Part shown: positions 30,705-42,559 of the stretch, in pieces
Layout of the letters: every line of letters starts with the position of its first letter
Numbering within the stretch: the first letter of the stretch is position 1
Source: Whalleya microplaca
Lineage: Eukaryota > Ascomycota > Sordariomycetes > Xylariales > Xylariaceae
Direction of reading: 5' to 3'
NCBI GenBank assembly: GCA_022497155.1
Contig: MU385720.1
Span: 186,001 to 250,000, forward strand
Length of the DNA stretch: 64,000 nucleotides
The notes under the pieces: generated by a model
Told to the model about the DNA's origin: nothing
What the model saw: only the letters and a program-made list of their open reading frames with translations
Databases searched by the model: none
Position numbers and translations under genes: made by a program

Positions 30705-33301
30705 CTATACTTGCGGGTATCTAAAGATATTTGCGTATCCATCAACTCTTGGTCCAAACATCATGATGAGGAAAGTTGTGAGAACGAGGACTATCAAGGC
30801 TACTAAACAGACAGCTAATCCATGAGAGTTGATGGTTTGGCCAATTTTATGTATGCTTGCTCTTAATGTCATTATATGGGATTTCCAAATCGCCCATCTA
30901 CGGGCCTCTCCGATTTCGCGGTAATGCCTAGAACTTTGACACTTATTGAGAAAGTCCACTACAAGATAGGGAGTTAGTCTTATCTCTTTTTGACAATTAA
31001 GTGAATTATTAGGAGCTCTGAAGCCTATTACAGCGTTTCACTCCCTTTTTTCTTATTCTTATTATTTTCTCTCAATTACCGGAGATGATCTGATAACAGA
31101 TAATTTCTTTCCAAAATCAAGCCCAAGGGGGAAGTAAAGAGCTCTGGATGATACTTACTCAGTGTCCACACTACGGTAGAGCTGTCGCACCTATCACTCA
31201 ACGGGACGATCAACATATTGGTTTCAATAAAATCCAAAAAATCGTGAATGAAAGGAGAGCATCGGGGCTCCTTGTGAAGGTGTACGATCCACTGCGAGTG
31301 CATTAGTCCTACTTTTAGAATGAACGAATGTGAACTCGGATTTTACTACTAAGCTCAATAGGGCTTCCTACCTCTGTGACGCTTGATTTGACCATGTAGA
31401 ACTCCCGTCCAGTGAATACGTGTGTCTTGCGGATGAAGAATTTGTCTTCCTGGACATCATCCCCTAATGGTTCCTCATCTGCTCGGGCTTTTGGGAAATC
31501 ATTTCCCACACTGTCCCACCCTCGAAGATACCAGGTAATGAAATCAAGATAAAGGCATCCTAATGACCAGATATCTAAAAGCGAAGAGCCTATGTTGTTT
31601 TCTTTGAAGTCCGCCTCTGGTGCTCGGTAGGATCCCTGCTGTACCAATATCGAGGCCTTTTTCCGAGTGATGTATCGGTGGAAATTGACAGTCCCGAAAT
31701 CCGAAATTTGCAGGAACCCAAACTTGGATAACTCGGAGGTTCGTGGCTGGCTGATGGGTACCCGGCGAAAAACGTCCCCGTTACCATTTGAATTATTATC
31801 GACTTCTGTGAGATGCCTAGGGAGAGTCTTAAACCAAAGCACATTTTGCGGCTTGATGTCGCCATGAATACCGTGAATAGCCACATTAGAAGAACAGTCC
31901 ATAGAACTTCCTATACTAGGAGGGGTAAAATTGTATCGGTGTATCTTCAGTAGTGCCTCTGCGATTCCGTGACATTCTTGCGCAAGCCACAGTGCCGCAT
32001 CCTGAACTATCTCGGGATTTTTGTGATTCTCCCAGAAAGTCATGAGATTCCCATCTGCAACGGGGAAAAGGAGATGATACCTGCCATTAATCTCATAAGT
32101 CGCCAGTAGTTTTATAATATATCGTTCATTTCGTTGGCTGAACTTCTTCAAGGCCTCAACTTCTTGATCGAACTCTTCCTTATGATTCGCCGGCTCACTA
32201 TGCCATCCTCTGGCGAGTCGTTTGACCGCAAAATCTGCGCCCTGGTTTTCCTGTATTGTCTATGAGTAAAACTTGAAATATTAAGGACAATGCATATGCT
32301 TGTTCTGGCACACTAATACGTACCTCGTCGACAAGAAAGTTATGATGAGCAGGATGAATCTTAACTCGGCGAAGCGTTCCGAAGAAACCTGCATACAGAA
32401 AGGCTCCCCGCCCCCCGTCTAAATCATCTGTCCCAGGTTTCATAAATGGAAGAATGTCATTAGTGTCGAGTGAATAAAAATGGACTTTCTCCCCAAGGTC
32501 TTCGGCTCTAGCAAAGAATGGGGCTAACATAACCCACTGTTGGCGTTCGAAAAGCGATATGTGAGCGGGTTCCCAGCTCTGAGCAGTTTGCAATCGGTAT
32601 GTTGGTGAAGGATCACCAGTGACAGACCTGGACACCAGGAAGGTACTGTGTCGTGCATTGTGCTTTTTCAATGGCAAGTCTGTATCTCGTATATTTTCCT
32701 CTACAAAGTCTGCAATGAGATCAATTTGATCCATGAAGACCAGGGTAGCAAATATTTTCTGGAGTGAGGTATATCGTGTCCTTGGATAGTTTTCGTCTTG
32801 AACGACCTGACGCTGGCAGATTTGTCCTGCGGAGACCCGGCAACGTGGAGCATGCTGCCGTAGTTCATGGCCAACTGCATTCTCCGTCACAATGGCCTCC
32901 AAAGCATCCAATGGAAGGAACTCTCTTCCATCAGCATTTTTCACCAAGGCATTCTGTAATCTTTTGGCCATAGATGACTCATCATCTTGCCAGGCTCCGG
33001 TCCCTGTCATAACATCATCAGATAGTCTTGGTGGCACCCCGACGCTAGTTTCCACGGCATTGTTATCCCTAAGTCGTTCACTATCTCCTCGGTCATACAC
33101 TGTACTTGGATACGATTTCCCTTTTCTGACTGACAAGCCTGATACTGTAGCATCTAACTCTGTGCTCTCAAGAGCTTCAACGTCGCTCGCACGGTCAATG
33201 ATCATTGAGGTTTCGCTCTCATTTTCAGCTAAATTGTAGGGGGCACCTTCTGAGGCATGGCGAGTTGATGTGACTTGATTAATCTGAAGGATTGTAAGCA
33301 T
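30705..33301 (-). CDS. Ser/Thr protein kinase with C-terminal TM helix
   Basis: Predicted active protein kinase, tail-anchored in a membrane. Exons 33301-32324, 32250-31372, 31291-31159 and 30958-30705 (introns 73, 80 and 200 nt), 747 residues. N-terminal 300 residues are a fungus-specific part (FATLVFMDQIDLIADFVEEN, SLFERQQWVMLAPFF) seen before the kinase in this family. Kinase landmarks: Gly-loop GFFGTLRRVK, Lys K336 in ADFAVKRL, helix-C Glu in FDQEVEAL, catalytic loop HGDIKPQN with D457 (Gly replaces the Arg of HRD), DFG at 510-512, APE at 536-538. After splicing, SSVTE joins WIVHLHKEPRC and FIHDFLDFIE. The TM segment is 710-732 (GLAVCLVALIVLVLTTFLIMM), with 15 residues after it. The N-terminus is uncertain: a coding-like peptide lies upstream in another frame (see findings). 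Confidence 0.83.
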
Positions 33302-36300
33302 AGCTCGTATCTGGATTTAATTTGATTACGAACCAATTCTTGGACTTCTGCAGGATCTACCTATACAGCAATTTGGTCAGCATTGCCAGATATAATTGTA
33401 GCGTGCGGTGTCAATTATTACATTCTGCTGTGCTGAATCTCTCCCGGCCTCTCCTAGCGACGACATCATATAGAAAGAATGTTCAAGTACCTCTGTCTCG
33501 TCCAATGAACGACTTCCGACTTGCTAGAGCCCACCCGAAGCACAACAGGAGGGTATAAGTATCTAGAATAAATTGAGCCCCCAATGGCTCTACGCCCTTG
33601 AACAGGGGCCTCGACGGCGTCAAGGCAGGCTAGGTCAGGATCATTGTTACAGTGGCAATTCCAAGGTAGAATTTGCATCAAGGGGCGCACACATATGGCT
33701 GAGTGAGACTGCATATGCTAGATGACACGGGTTCAGCTCGATCGGTTACTGCGTACATCTCGCTTGATAATTGGCTAGGGGTCGTGGGAGTTGGTGGCGC
33801 AGCCCTCCAACACCCAACCGAAGGGAACCAACTTCTGCGTCACAAATGTGACTGCGGGTGCGGCTGCGACTGCGGAACCAACCGCCAGACAGGAGACTTG
33901 CCTTCCACTTGGGTCAAAAAGGTCCGACATGCCCGCAGGACTAGCTATGCAGGCTCTCTACCCAAATTCCTCCAAAGCTCTCTTCCACGAGCACTCGGAA
34001 CGATTGACGGAAAAGCATAACAATCACACCAAATCGAACTCGGAACAAGAATGGATAATTTCTTTGTGGTTTCAACGCGTCATGTCGATCTGGCAAAACT
34101 TGCGAACATGTTGAGGAGCAAGTTTGGCCATGGCGGATACCGCATCGAGATGCGACACAGCACCTACAAAGTGTACACAAGACGCTGCTGGACAGAGGTA
34201 CCTGAACGCGCCTCTCAAGATTCACCCATAATAGTAGTTGTAACTGATGGGTTATAGCACGATTTTGGATATTTCTATGATAATATCCAACCACAACTAG
34301 CTGCTTGAAGCTCTGTCATTAGGTTCACGATGTGACCTTACGACTTGACCATGACGACCTTACGCGACTCGGGAGACTAGCGGGCTACTCCTAGCATTAG
34401 AACTAATATATTACTTTGCTATAATCTATACTGCGTATATTCCAACTCCTCATTTTTCTTTATTTCGTGACCGCTTAAACGCGTAGGGTTAAGGCGAATA
34501 GAGAGACGTTTTAGTCCAAGCTGAAGGGTAAAATTATCTGGAGACATGTTTATTATCTTCTTTGGTTATATAAACATTATGAATTCAGTATACAATCATT
34601 TATATCTTCATTTAAGGATGGTTAAAGGTCTGCTTGTAGCCCATCCTGAATCCAACTTTTTAATGGCAAAGAAAGTGGGTTATATACAGGTTGACTTCAT
34701 ATTTCAAAACGATTTCTCTCAGAAATGACATTAAATTGATACTACGAGTAGGCCTTATCACTTGGTAGGAATACCTATAATGGCTCCTAATTTCTGAAGG
34801 GCAGCGGATTTGGATATCATTATGGTCAATTCCAATGAGCTCGGCATACCATATGGAATTCCCACTTTGAACATGAATTAGTTGAAACAAATCAGCGCAC
34901 GATAGCGGGGAGTGTAGATACTTGCACCACTATTATTCCCTACTGGACCTAGAATGCCATTCTACGGTATATGCACTTGGGCATTACAACCGTGCTTGAT
35001 AGCCCTTTCAGAATTGCCTATGATAGGGGAGATATTTTGTTTGCAGTACTATGTGACAAGACCGGCGTGTCGAATATATCGATATTCACATCCTATTGGC
35101 TCCGTAGAATTTCTTCATTTTCATCATCATAATGAGCCACCTGAAGTGATAGGGCCAGGGCGGTGAAGAAGAGCGTTATAACGTGAAACAGATATAATAA
35201 TACACCTGCCGGCTAAGGTGTAGCGATATCTATGTATAGAATGCACTTACCTGTAGACTAGACCTTAACCTGAGTCTTCTAAGCGGCCATACTAAAGCTA
35301 ACTCTAATTCAAGTAACAGTATCCCCAAAGGCTGATTATGCCTTCATCAGCTAGTCAAGTGTACCATATAATGGAACCAGTGAGTGACACTATAGAAATA
35401 TTCCGAATGCATAAAATGCCCTATTAGGTTTGTATTCAGCAGATATATTCGTGGTATCTAGCTGTGTGGCACGCTGCTATCGCACAACGGACGTAGGCTG
35501 TGAGAAACAAGTGAGGTCAAGAGCTAGGTCATCAGCACTATGAACACACTGAGTGTCTTCAGTGTAGTGTCACTGGTGTTAATTAGTCCAAGTCTATTTT
35601 CAACAGTGTTGGCGCAAGGTACCGTCCTACACATCAGGTTAACTAGTCATTATTATATTACGTGCATGTAAAGGGTTCTAGAGGTTTTGCGTTGAAATTT
35701 GCACGGAGTTTGAACAACAACTACATATCCCAAGACACGGCTAGAAAAGGGTCATTGTTATAGGTGGCCAGAGTAGCCAGGCTTCCATTATGGGATAAGC
35801 GAGGAATATACTTACTGGTCATATGGAACGTAGCATCTTCGGGCATAAGATCATTTCTACTTATCATCTGGCGTAGGCCTTTTATCATCGATATGAGTTT
35901 GTATTTTATAGTGCGTGGGAAGTAAGCTTGTGTCATTGGTGTTAATGGCATTGTTGGGGATTATGTTAGAGATGACCAGAAGGCGATCTAAGTATAGACT
36001 CGCCAACTTCCCTCTTTTTCTGTAAATTGTTATATCCTCTTCTACTTGATACTACTCGACGTTAGAGTGCTAGACTCTGTTGTTCATGCCAACGCCTCAG
36101 ATAACATGTGAGAAGCGAAGGTCGCCGACAACCAACTAATTATATATCCTAAAGTCCCACCTATAATTAGAAACGTGGAATCACGAGGCTTGGAATGTGG
36201 AGATCCAAAGGACTTGAGCCAGTCGAATAGATCATGTTTATGCTTTGTATTACGTGCCTCACCGATCTAAGAATCTACACTGACTCTGTAGAGGCCGCTC

Positions 36301-36739
36301 GGACAGCGAGGCAGGTGGAACGTCGCCGGGTACTTATTTTCATCAGTTCAACCCAAATCGTGGCGGAAGTGGCACAAAAAACGACCCGAGGGCCCCCCTA
36401 TTGATTTGAAGCGGGGCAAAATCGAGCCGATCCTGAGCAGCTATAGCTTTCTAAGCGGTAGTAGAGATAGCCCGACTAGACAACTTCTGAGGTCCGTGCA
36501 AGATATAAGTGGTTATACTATATACAGACAGTACTGTGAGATCTATTCATGCCGGATATGTATATATGTCCACTGCATGAGCATGATGTATATTTCAACC
36601 TACTTTACTGTATACTAAATAAACCTATAAGGTCTTAAAACTCTTAACTCAACTCTCACCGAGCTAATAGGTCTAAAGATAATAGATTTTAAAACCCAAG
36701 CCAATCTTTTATTTTTTATTTTCACCTTTTGTAATTAAT
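33302..36739. other. AT-rich, gene-poor stretch
   Basis: Left end carries the uncertain N-terminal sequence of the kinase. From about 33.7 to 36.7 kb I see no confident gene, tRNA or transposon; one small frame is listed separately. The last 100 bp is the pyrimidine-rich leader of the AYR1-like gene. Confidence 0.55.
35721..35951 (-). CDS. Possible small protein, 76 aa
   Basis: ATG-initiated frame in otherwise empty AT-rich DNA. It has mixed, protein-like composition (YFPRTIKYKLISMIKGLRQM, then NNDPFLAVSWDM at the end) and stands out from neighbouring frames. No family recognised. A GTAAGT inside it could be a donor, so the true product may be shorter. Could equally be a relic or chance. Confidence 0.22.
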   Translation of the reverse strand: MPLTPMTQAYFPRTIKYKLISMIKGLRQMISRNDLMPEDATFHMTSKYIPRLSHNGSLATLATYNNDPFLAVSWDM

Positions 36740-37588
36740 ATGTCGACGTCCAAACGAACCGTCCTCATCACGGGTTGCTCAGATGGGGGCATGGGTGCCG
36801 CGCTTGCTATAGCCTTTCATAAAGCTGGCCTGCATGTTATCGCGACTACACGAAACCCTGAAAAGATGGCAGGATTGGCGTCCCTCGGGATCGAGACTCG
36901 TATGCTCGACGTACTATCCGAATCCTCCATAGCGGACTGTGTCAAGAAATTGTCTAGTATCGATATACTAGTCAACAATGCTGGCAGCCAATTTTTGATG
37001 CCTGTCGTTGACGCAAATATTACCGAAGCTAAGAAGCTATTTGATATTAATGTGTGGTCACATATAGCCGTGATTCAGGCCTTCATACCGCTGCTGCTGC
37101 AATCACCCCAAGGCATGATTGTCAACCAGACTTCCGTCGGGGCCAGTGCAACGCTACCATTTCAGGCCGTATACAATTCATCAAAAGCGGCATTAGCAAT
37201 GTTTTCAGACTCGCTGCGGCTCGAGCTTCAACCATTCGGCATTAAGGTTGTTGATTTAAGGACTGGTGTTGTGAAGACAAATTTGATTAAGAATCTTCAG
37301 GAGGAAAAAAGTCCTCAGCTACCTAAGGGGTCGATCTGTCAACCTGCGAAGGATGTAGTAGAGGGAATATTGCGACAGGAGGGATTCGAGTCTCGGGGCA
37401 TGCCAGCGCAGCAGTGGGCCGAACTAGTTGTCCAGGACCTATTAAAGAAAAGCCCCCCTCCTGTCATATGGAGGGGAGAGTCAGCGCTACTCACACGGAT
37501 CTCGACAGTCTTGCCCTTTGGGTTGTTTGATGGATTTAATAAGAAATTAACTGGGTTGGATATGGTTGAGAAACTTGTGCGAAAATGA
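36740..37588 (+). CDS. AYR1: Short-chain dehydrogenase, AYR1-like
   Basis: Probable NADPH-dependent 1-acyl-dihydroxyacetone-phosphate reductase, which makes lysophosphatidate for lipid synthesis at lipid droplets and ER. Single exon, 282 residues, typical SDR length. Cofactor motif TGCSDGGMGAALA near residue 11, NNAG near 78, catalytic S132 in QTSVGAS and Y145-x3-K149 in YNSSKAA; then LRTGVVKTNL in the position of the substrate loop. The order VLITGCSDGG..LA and the start of the helix match AYR1-type enzymes better than other SDRs, but SDR substrates are hard to call from sequence. No presequence; a hydrophobic C-terminal patch (ISTVLPFGLFDGF) could touch membranes. It sits at the edge of a gene-poor stretch. 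Confidence 0.85.
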   Translation: MSTSKRTVLITGCSDGGMGAALAIAFHKAGLHVIATTRNPEKMAGLASLGIETRMLDVLSESSIADCVKKLSSIDILVNNAGSQFLMPVVDANITEAKKLFDINVWSHIAVIQAFIPLLLQSPQGMIVNQTSVGASATLPFQAVYNSSKAALAMFSDSLRLELQPFGIKVVDLRTGVVKTNLIKNLQEEKSPQLPKGSICQPAKDVVEGILRQEGFESRGMPAQQWAELVVQDLLKKSPPPVIWRGESALLTRISTVLPFGLFDGFNKKLTGLDMVEKLVRK

Positions 37589-37702
37589 GAGCATATCATT
37601 CATTTAGAGTAGGCTATCTCTGGTACATAAGGTTACAGTAATGATTGAAAACGACTTCGGGCCCTGAAAGCTTTTCAAACTTAAGTCAGCCTCTCTCTCA
37701 AG

Positions 37703-38035
37703 GTGGCTGTGAAGACAGCTTTCCTTACAAAGCGCCATCAGGCGGGGGAGAAACCCTTTCAGCACCTAACAGTTCTATTAGCTGACGTTCGTCTGCTGCC
37801 CTTACCAAGTCATTATAAGTGCTTGAGGGCAGCTTGTCTCTTCGGTATTGCTGGTTTGCTTCATGTCATTGGATTTGAACTGAGAGTTAATAGCGCTTTT
37901 AGAAACTATGGTTGGCTAGTTTATTATGTCCTAAGCGTTGCTCTCATTTACGTCAGCGAGACTGTCCATACCCTCTCATCACGTTTTAATTATAAGCAAA
38001 GAATAAATAAAACCAATGGAAGAGTTATAAGCTAG
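37703..38035 (+). pseudogene. Possible relic of wax-synthase-like acyltransferase
   Basis: A 110-codon open frame. It starts with Lys, His and Gln (FLTKRHQAG) and runs into two hydrophobic segments: CLRAACLFGIAGLLHVIGF and WLVYYVLSVALIYVSETVH. The pattern HQ, PF, LP, then GLLH in a TM helix resembles the C-terminal part of fungal membrane-bound wax-synthase-like acyltransferases. The rest of such a protein (about 250 residues upstream) is missing, because the AYR1-like gene ends only 114 bp before. It is either a fragment left by deletion or a chance similarity. Confidence 0.3.
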
Positions 38036-38849
38036 GCCTGCTCTCACTGCGAAATTCTAAGCCATGCCATTTCCTACGCATTTTACCTCTCCCAAGCGAA
38101 AATGGGTAAGTTTCTCTCCACGTTCGGTTTCTTCTCCCTCATCGTCGGAAAAGGTAACTAGCTTCGCTACCTCTTTCACAGTGGACTAATCGTTCTGAGT
38201 GACAAATGCTATGATCGCACCAAGAGCCCTCGGAATCATCGTTTTGGTCACTCTACTAAAGATCTTGTAAGCTCATCTGATCTTGAGAAATTCTACAGCA
38301 ATCCCTGACAATGTAACAGCTCCATTCTCAAATAAACTCTCTACTCTCTAGTAATACTAAGGTAGCAGCTTTAAAAGACTCTACAAGGGTGCCCAATCCC
38401 GATACCTCTCTCTAGAAGCATTAGCTGTCTTAGTGCAGTCCTCCTAAGGTTTGGACTAGCTCAGGAAGAATGATGTAGAAGTAAGACGGTGAATCACAAG
38501 AAAAGATGAAATATCCTTTCAACCGTTCAATATGGTGGGACAAGGCTAGATACCTATCCACTTGTTCGCTCAAGTTAAAGCACATGAAGGGAAGCCGTTG
38601 CTGATGGGAGAGGAATTTCATGCTGAGGTGACGACATTTTCGAAAATGAAGCAACCCCCTGTAATTCCATCTGGAATTAGCAGCTTCCCCAGTCTTTGAA
38701 TCCAACTGGTTTTGTAATATTACATTTCTTCATTCCCAGTATTGCTGACTTTGTCATGAGGTTGCATAGTCAGGAGTGAACTCTAAATCTCCCAGCCCCT
38801 ATACTATATACTTTTTAGCCAACCGTCCCATCTGCCCAGACTCCCACTG
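38036..38849. other. Intergenic, nothing clear
   Basis: Contains 3' flank of the WDR6-like gene and AT-rich DNA. A 91-residue minus-strand frame (38430-38705) has no recognisable motif. Confidence 0.5.
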
Positions 38850-41800
38850 TCAACCAGCCCGCCAAACCTCAACGCCGACCCCAACAACCAAAGCTCTAAC
38901 CTCATCCCCATCCCTATCTCCACCGTCAATAACCTCAAGCGCACCCGAGTCTGCCACGGAGCTATACCTCTCATCAACGAGCTGCACGCGCATCTGCTCC
39001 GACTCCCAGCCGGCCAGCCGCCAAACGCGGACGCGCTGGTCGTTGCTCGTGCTGACGACGACAGCGTCTCTACCTCTGTTCTCGAGCCGCGCGATCGCGA
39101 GTCCCGTTATCGCGGCTCCGTGCGCGGACCGGATGATGGATTTACGCGTGATTATGTAAGGGGCTGCCTTAGGGGTTCGAGTTGAAGGGGAAGGGGAGAA
39201 AATGCGTACGATGCCCAGCGCGTCATCGTCACCGCCCGTCACGACGAGGTATGCAGTTCCGCCTGAGGGGGTGGAGAGCCGGCGTATGTCGAGGGCTTTG
39301 ATAGTGCTTTGGTGTAGTTTCGCTACAGCGGGAAGAGAAGTAGGAGTAACGTGTCCGTCTCCGGTGCCGGGCTCGGTTGTGGGCGAGGGCAAGGGCACAT
39401 CGATAAAGATAGCCAGATGCCCATCCGTGGCCGCAGTCAAGACGTGTAGTCTCCGGTCCATGAGCCCCAAGTGTCGGATCTGCGTGAGACAGGCCCCGGT
39501 ATACGAGGTCCTCCCCCGCAGGCGGAACCCGGCGGTCCGGGAGTAAGTGTATGTTTGCACGGTGGAGTTCGAGAGGGCCATGGAGATGCAGAACTCCGAT
39601 CTTCCACTTCCATCGCTGATACACTCGACGTCGAAGTCCATGATGCGCAGGTCGCCGATCTCCGAGAGGTCCGCGAACACCGCCTCGCACACGACGGCGG
39701 GCCCGGAGAAGTCGCTGTCCAGCTGGTTGATCTTCCAGACAAAGAACTCCTCGTTGCCGCCGCTGCTGAAGAGGTACTCGTTCTTGTACCACTTCAGGGC
39801 CTGGATGCCCGTGGCGTGCTTCTCCAGCGCCGCGACACAGCGGAGCCCACCTCGATCCGAGGGGATGCTGCTGCTATTGCGCTGGTCGTGGTGATATTCC
39901 CAGATCCGTATCATGGTGTCTTCGGCACCCGTGGCGATGTATTTCCCGGACGCGCTCGCGGCTTTTATTTCGCGCCCGTGGCCCCCTGATTTGAGCGTCT
40001 TGTGCGGCGCGTGGGTTTGCGAGAAGATGTGCATGTGTGCCGTCCTCGTGAAGACGTAGCGGAACGCGTCGGGGTTATTTTGGAACGTAGTCCATGCATA
40101 ACTTCGCGACGAGCCGCCGCAATCGACAGTTCCGATCTCGCGGCGTTGCGACTCGTTCCAGATCACGAAATTCTTGCTGCGGAAGCCACAGAGTATGAGG
40201 TCCTTGGTTCCGTCGCTATTATTGGAGAACCAGGCTCCCTCGATCAGCGGGCCGAAAGGTGGTGTTGTCTCGTGAAGCAGCACAGCGTCGATGCGGTTAT
40301 CTATTATAAGGATTTCGTGGATTCTGTACCTGCCATCACGGCAGGTAGTTAGAATGTAGTTAGGAGACTGGCCATTCCGGCTAGGGAGGGGAAGTATCGA
40401 GGTGAGCGCTTCATTGAGCTTAACCTTTACGGTACACGCTGTGGAGTATCCCCCGTCCGAATCCTGCCCCAAAATCGTGATAAAGCCACTCCTTGAACCA
40501 AGGACGAGATAATCTCCAGAGAAAGCCGCGGCGGTGATACCGAACACTCTTTCTAGTGTGACCCCGGTATGTTTAATTGTTGAAAGACTAGAATCGACTT
40601 GGACTATGACAGCCCTAGTGCTCCCAAAAATAGTGACAAGGAGTTCTAGAACGTCACTTTGGCTAGAGTCTTGCCCCTTTGCGCGGGGCGCGTCGGATAG
40701 ACAGAATAGATCTGCAACCTTTCTATCTACTATTGTCAATAGCTGAAGTGATGGGCTCTCAGTCTCGCTATAATAATATACGTCTCCACTAGGTGTACCG
40801 ATGAAAGCTATGCCCTTCTCTCTTGAACTCCCAAGAACAGCATGCGAAAACCTAGTCTGGCAGACTTCGTCCGGGGGGAACAGCTCTTTCCACTTGAGCT
40901 CATCTTCAAAGGTGCCGACGAATACTCGACCGGAGTTGGTAGCAGCTAGCAGTCGGCTATCAGATATGAATGCGTATCGGTGAAACGTCTCCTTCAAGTG
41001 CTTTGACTTTGACTTTGCATTTTGAGGTGGCGATATTGAATCTTCTGAGATGGTGTGAGGGTTCTCCTTCGACTCTGCGGTATTACAACTAGACTGGCAA
41101 GACCGGGTAACGTCTGCAATAGACCATGTATCTGAAGTATTGTGAGTAGAGAAGGTGTGCTCGCCGGATTGCTGTAAAGGCTTCGAGGGATGACCTATTA
41201 GAACAACCTTGCCATCAGAGCCTCCGGTTGCAATGACAAGCCCTCCATTTATAAGAGTCATGGCATGGGACCAAATGTGTTTCCCGCTATGATTTGAGAA
41301 AGTTGCTTGGTGTGTCAGTCGCGCAACAGGTTTAATAGGGGTAGTGTCCGAGTTGCTAGATCCAACAGCCATCGTTGGCTGTACGTCTAGGAGCAGGTTC
41401 CATTTCTGGGCCGTCGCATCCTCCCCGAACGAATACAGTTCGATAATACCAGAATTATCGAATGCGCTCTGCTCCTGCGGAAACTCAACTTGCCATATCC
41501 TCGACGCATGGCCCATAGCCGTGGCCACGCATCTCGCCGAACTGTGATCCTGCGCCGTAGCTTCGACACTGTCCCCGAATCCAGTCTGCCTCGCGTCCGA
41601 GATGCGCGCCTCGTAGCCTTCTTCCCCTAAGCCGCCATCGGACTTATCACCATCACGTCTCTCACTAATATCCCAGACACGAATCGTCCGATCGTCACTA
41701 CAACTCGCCAGCATCCTACTTATCTCGCCCTCGGACGTCCGGATCTCCGGCGAGATATGAACACCAAAGATCGAGCCCTCGTGGCCGGAGAACACGAACA

Positions 41801-42559
41801 GGACCTCGCAATCCAGCCTCTTCTCCCGCTCACGCCCCTGCCTATCACTATCGAGATAACACTTCCAGACAACGATCTCCCCAAACACCGTCCCCGCAGC
41901 CACGAGCACGCAGTCCCGATCGACCCACGCCAGATTCCCCGAGTACAGACCCGGGCGCGACGGCGACTGCACGCGCCCAAACACCAGCTTGCCCTGCTCC
42001 GGATCTATCCGTGCTTGGATGACCTCGTTGTGCGCCGTCAGCAGGACGACGCGCCCGTCCCCGAACGGCGATACCCGGCCGTCGAAGATCCAGTCCGGAG
42101 CCCTGGCCTCGGGCGGCGTCCGCGCCGGGCCGGTGGAGGTGATCAGGGACTCGATCGCGGAGCCCGGGAGCGCGGCCACGGCGTGGCCGCCCCAGACCAG
42201 GACCTGGAGCTGGTGGGATGATGCATCGCCGTCCGTGGGCGGGGGCTGGACGGCGATGCCGTGGATAGACTGCGCGCGGAAGACGCGCAGCTGGCCACAG
42301 AGACGCGAGGTCCGCACGTCATAGACGAGGAGATCGGTGTCCTCGCCGGCGAGGAGGTACCGGTGTCCGGTGGTCGGGGACGTGTAGAAGGCCAGTGCCG
42401 TGATGGGGTTCAGCACGTGTTCTCGGAGGAGGCCGAGAGCGGCGGGCTGTGAGGGGTTAGTAGGTATTAGCACAGATGTTTAATGTCTGTAGGTAGGTAT
42501 TCTCAGACCACCGTGCGTGCGCGTGTGGGTGAAACGGCGCGGTGGTTTTCAGTGAGCAT
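38850..42559 (-). CDS. RTT10: WD40 protein, WDR6/TRM734 family
   Basis: Partner of the tRNA 2'-O-methyltransferase TRM7, needed for methylation of the anticodon wobble base; also linked to endosomal recycling in yeast (RTT10/TRM734). Exons 42559-42512 and 42446-38850, 1214 residues. The large frame alone begins with GTG, so an upstream exon is needed; the 65-nt intron has a TACTAAC branch site and TCACAG acceptor, though the donor GTGGTC is weak. WD repeats run throughout: HEGSIFGVHISPE..LASCSDDRTIRVWDIS, MGHASRIWQVEFPQ, GKYIATGAEDTMIRIWEY, EKHATGIQALKWYKNEYLFS, and near the C-terminus SAHGAAITGLAI..STSNDQRVRVWRL. Early residues HVLNPITALAFYTS and length fit WDR6 homologues. Start codon is the least certain part. 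Confidence 0.88.

Noticed and set aside
30433..30825. 130-residue plus-strand ORF overlapping the kinase tail
   Set aside because: Overlaps the well-supported last kinase exon on the other strand and does not fit the phases of the small gene's introns.
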